A DNA stretch of 64,000 nucleotides from Triticum aestivum (Eukaryota; Streptophyta; Magnoliopsida; Poales; Poaceae), in the NCBI RefSeq assembly GCF_018294505.1, contig NC_057807.1:167492820-167556819 (forward strand), in the 5' to 3' direction. This document shows, in pieces, positions 56,416 to 64,000 of the stretch. The notes beneath the pieces were generated by a model. That model did no database searches. It was not told where the DNA came from and was given only the letters and a program-made list of their open reading frames with translations. Numbering within the stretch: the first letter of the stretch is position 1; each line of letters begins with the position of its first letter. A program made the position numbers and the translations under genes.

Positions 56416-57060
56416 ATATGATGTCTAGCTTGTATTGCTTCTAATTTTGTTGAATTCCATCTGCTTACTTTACACATTATACTTGTGAATAAGACATGTG
56501 TTCCTGTTTCTAGAACATACAATATCTGTCTATCACACCATGTTCTTACATCAAAGTACTACTGATGTGTAACCTGCAACAATCACTTATCATAAGACAC
56601 GTTTAACTTGGAAATCTGATAAAGGTTACATCTCGCATTCTTTTCTAGCTTGTACTACTAATTTGTTGAAATGGCAGTAATGACAAGACAGTTTTAACTT
56701 GGTAGAGTGATATTTGTTGCATCTTACATATGATGTCTAGCTTTCATTGCTTCTAGTTTGTTGAAATGCATTCTGCTTAGTTTACACATCATAGTTGTGA
56801 ATATGCAATGCTATGAATATGGGATGGCACTAATGACGAGAGACCTTTAACTTGGTAGTGTGATGTTGTTTGCATCTTGCATATGTTTTATTTCTTGTAC
56901 TGTTTCACATTTGTTTAAATGCTAGTTATGACGAGACACTGTTAACTTGGCAGAGTGATATTTGTGGCATCTTTCATATGGTGTCTACCTTTGGTTGCAT
57001 TTCTTCTAATTTATTGAAATGCCTTCCGGTTAGTTCACATATCATAGGTCTAATTATCTC
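56416..57060. repeat. Degenerate tandem repeats in a CACTA intron or 5' region
   Basis: Four to five irregular units contain ATGACGAGAC...TTTAACTTGG-AGAGTGATATTTG and CATATGATGTCTAGC. Units begin near 56590, 56676, 56830 and 56926. Unit length varies from about 85 to 155 bases. Confidence 0.7.
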
Positions 57061-57200
57061 ATGTCGTCCTGTTTTTCGTACATATTACATCCTCCTATCA
57101 TGTGATTGTCTAACGTCAAAGTTTAGTCAGTCTGTATCACGCATCAATTTATTCTAGAGAACTAAATTTTTATTCCTTTTCCTTGTTGACTTGACTTGAC

Positions 57201-59526
57201 ATGGCAAAGAGAAAGAGGAAGGAACACAGAATGGTAGGGTTTAGTACTCGGGACGCATGGATAAGGAAGCAGAAGAATTATGAAGATTCTACTGGTACTG
57301 ATAATGCAATAGAAGGTCCAAGTCCACCAGATAATTGTACAAACATGGTATCCCCTGCTACGCCAGCTGCAAGACAATCCAAACACAAATGAAAAGCTGG
57401 CACCAAAGAAGCAACGACAGCCCTACTTGTTGCAGCACCTTCTTCCATAGTACCAACATTTGCACGAGTTACTCATTTGTCTACTCAGCTAGCGGCAAGT
57501 TCCAAAGCTCCCTTGCCACCTGACACTACTTCTGAAGCACTCTTGCCACAAGAGGAGTTTGCAAGAACAGATGAACCTTGTGAGCTTCAACAACAAGAAG
57601 GTAGTTGCTCGAGTCAAGTTACAGTTGCATGCTTGTTTATATGTAGTCTCATAGTTTGATGTACACTAAAACTTCCTATGTTCATTGTTGGACTAGCACC
57701 TAGGCGCGAGAGGAAACAGACATGAGGGATAATGCTCTACAGGTTAACTAAATCTAGAGGAGGAAGAATGGAGATCTGTTTTGAGGTTGGTTTAAAAAGG
57801 CCACATGATGCTATAGAGTCAGCCAATTTAGTATCAGAGGCAGCGGTTGCCGTTAGGTGTCATGAACGTATCCTCCCAACATGGATTCAGTATAGTAATG
57901 ACAAAGAAGAAACCCAGATCAACACCTTCCTCGACCATTTATCTGTAAGTATGGTTATGTATGGAAATTAGTAATATCGTCTTGCTTTGTCCCATACTTT
58001 CTTGGTTGCTAGAAGTGAGACTCCCATAATTTTTAACAGATGAGGTTCAAGTTGGATAGCCAAGATGATGCAACTAGACAAGCATGCACCCTTGTTTTCA
58101 AGTCTTCTCTGCTACAGTATCGGTATAACTTGAGGAAAACTCACTTTGAAAGCAAGGCTAACAATGAACTTGCCCAAACATCTCCAGTGAAAAATATAAC
58201 GGATGAAGACTGGAGAGGCCTTAAGCACTGGTCTCATCCAAAGTATAAAGTACGTTATATATATGTGATCAGATCACATGTCGAACTCTTATTTATGCAT
58301 GTGCCTCACAAATCTATCTTCTTCTAGGTGAACTATTCAAAGTACAAGGCCAACCATATGAAAGTGAAATTCCAACAGACGACAGGATCTCGTAGCTATA
58401 TTGCACATTGTGAGGCTCTTATAACTAGTTGTTGTTTCACTCTTTTAGTTGTGCCATATTACCAGATCTATATTGACTTGTTCCAAATGCAGAGGAAAGA
58501 CCGCAAGGACCAAAAAGTAACTAAACCAAATGGTTTGGAAATCTTCAAGGACTGTCACACTAGCAAGACGAAGGGCATGAATACACCAGTCAAAGCAATT
58601 GTTGTAAGTCCTTAATCCTCATGCATTTTCACTACTGGTTCCTCTGACTTGTGCATTGAACTACATGGTTTGCAGTCAATGTATATTATTCTTTTCATTT
58701 TATACACAATTGTCTTAGCGTATCATTGCACCTTACAAGGTATAAAAGAGAGGCGTGATGTTCCTTTTATATTGATCTGTAATCTAGTTTTGTGCTGGAC
58801 TTGCCCCCACAATGTTACAATTGCCTGTTTGTTTGTTCTCAGTTTCTTTGTAATATGAATGATGCCATACTATGCTTACCTTATTATAAACTTTATCTCT
58901 TTGTCCTTAGTTGTCACTACAATTTGAAGAAATGGACAATACATTAGCCATGGTACATGGTCACATGTTTGGAACCTGGTTTTATTATGTACTTTGCAGT
59001 AAAATACAACTAATACTTTACACGGGTTCAGCAAAATAAGTTCTGTATATAGACCAAAGCTATTATGTTGGGTTTTGATGCCTCCTTAATAACTTATGTT
59101 CTGGTACTACTAATGTACAAACTCAACTTTTCCGCAAGTTATGGAACAAATGGTCGAACCGCCACCTTTTCAAGATGACGAGGCAACCATAACCGCAATG
59201 TCACCTCTTGCTACAGTGGATCAGTACCTGTCCACTAACAGCGCCAAAAGCACCTTCCTACATAATACTAGGTTGGTTGTTAAGGAAATCTCATCCAATT
59301 GCCTCATGATCAAGATATGCAAGCTCAAAACAATGTTATATCTGCGCTCCAGAGACAAGTCCAATCCCTAATAGAGACCCTTTGTGAAATAAGGACATCC
59401 ATTGTTCGATGTCATCAAGATATGCATGATTTTGAAACCAGACTATCAGACATTTGCTATGTTATTCAGGAGCCTAGAAGAAATGAAGGCGAAGTTTATG
59501 GCACTTCATCGGGCAGTACAACATGA
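57201..59526 (+). pseudogene. CACTA accessory transposase gene (Transposase_24-like), spliced
   Basis: Exon 1 starts at ATG 57201 (MAKRKRKEHRMVGFSTRDAW) and has an in-frame TGA at 57390-57392, then reads on to about 57600. Exon 2 ends at TTATCT|GTAAGT (57945). Exon 3 is 58040-58249 (acceptor AACAG; FKLDSQDDATRQACTLVF, donor AAA|GTACGT). Exon 4 starts at 58328 (SKYKANHMKVKFQQTTGSRS). Exon 5 is 58493-58603 (PNGLEIFKDCHTSKTKGM, donor GTAAGT). Exon 4 lacks a clear GT donor: AT follows GCTCTT near 58420. A last exon (59141-59526) is split by a frameshift. The N-Y-x-K-x-K-A-N, H/Q-T-T-G-S-R-S and F-K-x-C-H blocks fit Ptta/En/Spm plant transposase (PF03004 from memory), which probably binds the transposon ends. 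Confidence 0.7.
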
Positions 59527-59859
59527 AAACATAACAGTCAGGTCAAATGAACTGAGCTTCTGAACTTCTGATGGTGCATTTATGTGCCGAACTGTTAACT
59601 TTTATGCCAACCTTCCTTTTGTTATATGGTTGTAATTTGTTTTGTTGCGATAGAAGATTTGTTCTTAACGGGTAGTGACCGACTGAAGAAAAATAGCAAG
59701 CCATTTTTGTATAGTGTAGGGTGTTCCCTACATTTGCACTGGTGGCGAACTTTGATGCCCAGTAGATGTAATATGTGCAATCGCCTTAATAGCCTAGCAT
59801 TATTTTCTGGCTTATTTATTTCCTTAGTCTTCTTTTTCCTTGTTTTGCTAGTGGCCACA

Positions 59860-60720
59860 ACAACCATGGGCCATATACGGACCATGGTAATCTTGAGCGT
59901 GCTATGGGCCGTAGGATCAATGGGCCTCCTATGGGCCATAGGATAAATGGGCCTCCAACAAGCCGTAGGATCCATTGGCCACACATGGGTCCAAAATTTT
60001 GTGTGCCAAAACCGGACCACGACATGGGCCGTAAATGCGTGTAATTGGTATCGGGCCAGCATGGTCATGGGTCGTTAACATGCCGGAAGACAATAAAGGC
60101 TTAATTCTATCATGGGATTAACGGGTGGTTAACGGGCCCGAATACATGACGGGTTGGAAACGGCGTAATGGGTTAACGGGCCACATACGGGCCGATTCTA
60201 ACCACGGCCTAAATTTGGCCCACTAGGAGAACATGCCAATAATGGAACGGTGGTAACCGAGGGCTGAAAGTAGCCCAAGAATTTATGGGCTCTCGGTAGG
60301 CCGAAAGCTAACACGGGCTGGAAACAGCCCATGTGAATCATGGGTCGTTAATGGGTATAAACAAATTTACTATTTATCATGGGTCAGAGTAACCACGGGC
60401 CACTAAAGGGCCCAAAGGGATGAAAGGCCTCATATGGTCTGAAAGCCATCATCGGTCGTACATGGGCCGAAACTGAAACGGGCTGGTATTATACTGGACG
60501 GCCCACACGACGTTGTTGGGCCAAATTCGGAAAGGCCATAACGGGTCATGAGTTACTAGGCCGCAAAATGGGCTATCTGCGAACAGACCATTAACAGGTT
60601 TGACCAAGTCGAACGGGCCAGCCTTTGTTAGATAAATGGGCCACTGTTGGGCCGTGCCACGTGTCGACATATCATAGGCGCCTATCTTTCCCAATGGCAA
60701 GCTGACACGTGGTTCCTGTG
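59860..60720. repeat. GGGCC-rich subterminal repeats of the CACTA element
   Basis: Dozens of short copies of ATGGGCC, AACGGGCC, CGGGCCGA and their complements lie in both orientations. CACTA elements carry such arrays near their ends as transposase binding sites. Confidence 0.75.
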
Positions 60721-60840
60721 GCTAATGAAAATCCCCATTGGTCTGGGCTGTTAACGGGTTATCGGATGCAAACCGGAAGCCGATAGCTTAACGTCGACCC
60801 ATTACGGTGGAAGCCACGTGTTGGTTATCCTTGACGAAAG

Positions 60841-61045
60841 CACTTCCATGACATGCCATTTTTCGTCATGGAAGTGGACACTTCCGTGATGATAATTTTG
60901 GTAAAGTCATGAAACACTTCTACGATAGCACATGTATGACTATCTTGATTCTATCATAAAATCGTCATGGATGTACATGCATGACAGATAACGTGACTGA
61001 CTGTGACAAACATGTATCATCACAGAAGAGGTTTTTTTTATAATG
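60841..61045. repeat. Terminal region of CACTA with perfect hairpin
   Basis: CACTTCCATGAC (60841-60852) and GTCATGGAAGTG (60865-60876) form a perfect 12-bp inverted repeat with a 12-base loop. CACTTCCGTGATGAT follows at once. The end reads CATCACAGAAGAGGTTTTTTTTATAATG at 61018-61045, the probable transposon terminus. Confidence 0.7.
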
Positions 61046-62619
61046 TCTACTATGACATCTGTAGAGCTTTTGGGAGAAACTGTATGATACCGAGGGTCCC
61101 ATATACCATTATCTTGCGCGGCGGTTAGTGTGTATTTGCCAATTGCAGTCTCAAATCAAATACACCAAACTCGTTAGGCGCATTATTATGAAATAACCGC
61201 GGACACCAACCAGGGACTAGGGCCACGTTTCTCCTAGGTGGTCTCTACCTGCCCTATCATTCCGCCATAGAGAATCCCTCATATCGGCTACCATGACAGC
61301 TCCCAAGCTACCACCACATATTGGGTGATATCGCTAACAGCCAGCCGCCACTGTGAATCACTCGTGGGTGCTCTCCGAGTCGACCCGACTTCAGTATGAA
61401 CATGTTTTAGGTATAGTGTATGTAATATAAAGCAGTAATAGGCTTCGTATTCATCTTCACCTTCGTCGACATCTCACTGCAGTCCATCTCGCTTTGTGTC
61501 GTAGGCCATTGATGTTTGGACGACAGTGTAGAGTATATATATAGTATACAATGTAAAGTATATCTGCGATCATCGCCCAGAGGGATCACGGCTCGGACAT
61601 AGCACGGAAAAAAACAAGGGTGTAGGGCCAACTCACAGATCATAAGAAACACTAAACTAGGAATGCTAGGACAATAGGTAAAGCATCAACGAAGATGGCA
61701 AAACTAGGCTATGCATCAGAATAGGATCTACTGAAACATCATGTCGAAACCACTATCTAATGCATGAAGCAGAGAGAAAGGATAGGTGATATCGGAATAA
61801 TCAAGGGGGTTTTGCTTGCCTGGAAGCTCTGCCGAGAAGGAAGGGTCATCGTCGACATAGTCATACTCGGGCTCACCGGCAGTCTTGGGGTATACCGGAA
61901 GAATAGAAGAGAGGGGAGAAACAGATAAATAACGGGAATACAAATGCAACATAATGCATGTCATGTCAATATGTGATGATGATTTGCCCTAATGCATCAC
62001 TAAGCATTTTAAAAGAAGAGGAAAAATATTTGGTAATATTTTCCCAGCTCCACGTATTTTTTGATCAGATGTTCCTGGGGCAAAATTGCCATGTTCATTA
62101 TGTTAGAGGGGTGTGACAGGTATGTGGATGGCATAGTCAGATTCGTCATATTTCCATCTGAGTTACATTTTATTTTATATGTTTTTCCAAAGTTTAATCG
62201 AATTTCTAAATTTTGCTGGATTTAATTTAATTCAAAAATGTATTAATCAGTATTTGCTATGGGTACACAAAAGTGTACCCAGAAGGGTGCCTATGATGTT
62301 GATAGTGGGCCAGGGGGTCTAGTCAGCGGTGGCAACAGCAGTTGACCAGTCAATGCTGATTGGTCAACAGTAGTTGACGAGTCAATGCTGACTGGTCAAC
62401 AGTGGTCAAGGGACCCACATGCCATCGAGAGGGTACTAATTAGGTCTTACACACTGGAACAGTGCAATGCAACCCACCTGTCATTGACTGTTTTATTAAT
62501 AGATTATATTTCTAAATAAAGGTTAATTAGTACTAGTGGGGCATGTTGTCAGTGACTAATTAGTGTGGGGGTTACCACTAACAGGGGGTTTAGCCCCCAA
62601 CTAAACTAGGCTGGCCCCA
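61046..62619. other. Uncharacterised repetitive DNA, possibly the downstream part of a large minus-strand LTR
   Basis: No solid gene. On the minus strand 61964-61728 encodes 78 residues with AGEPEYDYVDDDPSFSAEL after an acceptor-like CCCAAG, reminiscent of the short second exon in large Triticeae LTRs such as Sukkula, but this is weak. TGTCACACCCC (minus, about 62118) and TACACAAAAGTGTACCC (62265-62281) are further repeat-like features. Confidence 0.35.
62334..62411. repeat. Tandem, self-complementary TTGACCAGTCAATGCTGA repeats
   Basis: GTTGACCAGTCAATGCTGATTGGTCAAC and GTTGACGAGTCAATGCTGACTGGTCAAC stand next to each other. Each starts with GTTGAC and ends with GGTCAAC, so each unit can fold on itself. 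A third partial unit (AGTGGTCAAG) follows. Confidence 0.8.
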
Positions 62620-63900
62620 CTAGGCAGTGGCCCAGCCATGCCCCTCAAGTGGATGGGCGCGCACGGGAGCAGAGGGCTCTATCAGCCACGGCCAGGAGCA
62701 GTGGCGAGAAATGGCGGGGAGCTCTGGCAGGCGGGCGCAGGACGCGGCGGCGGTCTTAGGCAGCGGCACCAGGCGCAGTAGTAGCAACGCTAGTAGTAGA
62801 GCAACACTAGCAACAACAACAGGAAGCAGGAGCAGTGGTAGTAGCAGGAGAGCATGAGAGCAACAATGCAAGTAGAAGGAAGCGCTACAGGCGCCGGTAG
62901 GCGCCGGTAGGCAGGTGGTCGCGGCGTGGTAGGGAGGCCCGCAGTGCACGGACGGAGCGGGGGTGAGAGCGAATGCGCGGTAGCAGTAGTAAGCGGCGGC
63001 GGCGGCAAAACAGCAGCATTAGAGGAGCAGCGGCACAAGCAGCCGGCAGGCAACAACGGTGCAGCAGTAGCAACAGCAGCATAGAAGCAGGAGCGCAGGC
63101 GGCTGCGGTAGCAGGCGCGGCTGCGTGGGCACGGCCAGGGACGCCCAGCGAGTGAGGCAGGGCGTGAGGGACGTGGGCCGGGGATGGGCGCGGTCGCGGT
63201 GGCCGCGGCCACTGGAGTTCGAGCATGGCGGATTCAAGGCTAGGAGGCACGGAAAGGTTAGCGGATGGTCTAATTGGCCTCCTGGAAGTGCCAGGAGCAT
63301 GTTTTCGTGCTCGAAAGCGCGCTTGGCTGGTAATGGTCGCGATGGAAGGGTGCATGATGTTGGTGAGTTTTAGCTTCAGCAGCTGCAGTGGCTAGAGGTG
63401 ACATGGGAAGGGGAAAACAAGGGGGAACAGGGCAGTGCTCACTAGAGGAGCTCACAGTGGCATAGCGAGGGCTTAGGAACACCAGGGGCAGTGTAGTTCG
63501 TCGGAGTGGCGTTGCCAACCGAAGTGGTAGAAGAGCTCGAGCCGAAGGCCGTGGAGGCGCGTGGCTTGAGGTCGATGGTATAGTCGAAGTAGGGGAAGAT
63601 GATGGAGCAGCCAGGGAAGGTCGGTGGCCACACCTACGACGGAGCCATGGCAACGGGCCTGCTCGGGTGAGCTCGTAGATGTGGATCTAGAGGGAGAGGG
63701 GGAAAAAGTGGGCGAGCTAGGGTTTGTCCAGGGTGTCGAGGGAGATCATTATCATCGCGGGGCAGCAATGAATGGCCGGTGTGTGGCAGATCTGGCCATG
63801 GACAAGCGGGCAACGGCCACGGCGCCATGCATGAACAGAGAGAAGGAGAAGGCAGGGGAAGTTGGGTTGGGCCGCCACTGTGCACTCATGGCCCAGTCCA
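62620..63900 (-). other. GC-rich, trinucleotide-repeat-rich segment, possible LTR first-exon region
   Basis: Several long frames are open on both strands because of GC content and AGC/GTA-type triplet runs (62760-63110), giving Ala/Leu/Ser- or Ser/Gly-rich peptides such as RSSSNASSRATL. No domain is recognisable. The layout (GC-rich segment, then A/T-rich segment with a short exon on the minus strand) recalls the Sukkula-like LTR at 16836-21670. I do not regard any of these ORFs as a supported gene. Confidence 0.3.
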
Positions 63901-64000
63901 ACAGTGTCCGCTTTCCATTTTTCTTTTCTATTTTCTCTGTTTCTTAATTTTCATCTGCTTTGCATTTTAATCTCGTACTAAATGGATTTATTTGATTATA

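Larger units (their letters stand above)
56416..61045 (+). mobile_element. Right part of a CACTA (En/Spm) DNA transposon
   Basis: Evidence is a spliced Transposase_24-like gene (57201-59526), hundreds of bases of GGGCC-rich subterminal repeats (59860-60720) and an end reading TTTTTTTATAATG, a decayed form of the terminal TTTTGTAGTG of Triticeae CACTA elements. The left end and the TNP2-type transposase are outside the window. K interrupts it at 56415. Confidence 0.75.

Noticed and set aside
59860..60720. GGGCC-rich interspersed repeats as a possible CRISPR-like array
   Set aside because: Repeats are short, in both orientations and unevenly spaced; they fit CACTA subterminal repeats in a plant genome.
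62790..63653. Several overlapping ORFs of 100-156 codons on both strands
   Set aside because: Triplet-repeat-rich, GC-rich DNA leaves all frames open; the peptides are low-complexity and show no domain.

Overview
This window looks like intergenic, transposon-filled DNA from a large cereal genome, almost certainly Triticeae (wheat, barley, rye or goatgrass). The grounds are a BARE/WIS/Angela-type copia element, a solo LTR whose end resembles barley Sukkula, TGATACGTCTCC-type gypsy LTRs and a CACTA transposon tail. I found no ordinary single-copy host gene, rRNA, tRNA, CRISPR array or bacterial-type operon. The order of insertion can be reconstructed because several elements carry exact 5-bp target-site duplications (TSDs).

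Layout (names are mine). A CACTA DNA transposon (right part 56416-61045) was hit by a gypsy LTR element K (LTR end 55641-56415). K was hit by gypsy element H (41521-55640, plus strand). H contains G0 (15633-41520, minus-strand gypsy, left end off-window) and G2 (42862-51242, minus, TSD AGTGT). G0 contains three insertions: the non-autonomous element O (1-15632, plus, left end off-window), G1 (16499-28575, minus, TSD GAGTC) and W (33646-41011, plus, TSD TCCCA). O contains the BARE-type copia element (5668-14396, TSD ATCTC). G1 contains a Sukkula-like solo LTR (16836-21670, TSD CAAAT). The deepest nesting is six levels. From 61046 to the end lies further repetitive sequence, possibly a large minus-strand LTR.

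Coding content is retroelement polyprotein, mostly broken, plus four kinds of cargo or accessory ORF: a 718-codon ORF in O with only two stops; a B3-domain-like ORF carried antisense, with its own TATA box, in both G1 and G2; an antisense intron-containing gene of the 'putative gypsy-type transposon' kind in H; and an acidic ORF without pol in W. G0, G1 and G2 are one LTR family. G2 keeps gag-PR-RT-RH-IN in damaged form. G0 and G1 share a deletion that removes the RT catalytic region and puts a repeat-rich spacer in its place, so they look like a non-autonomous subfamily that G2-like elements could have mobilised.

The antisense B3-like cargo gene, conserved in position and promoter across two copies of one family, is the most unusual thing here. 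Family names come from remembered sequence features and no database was searched.
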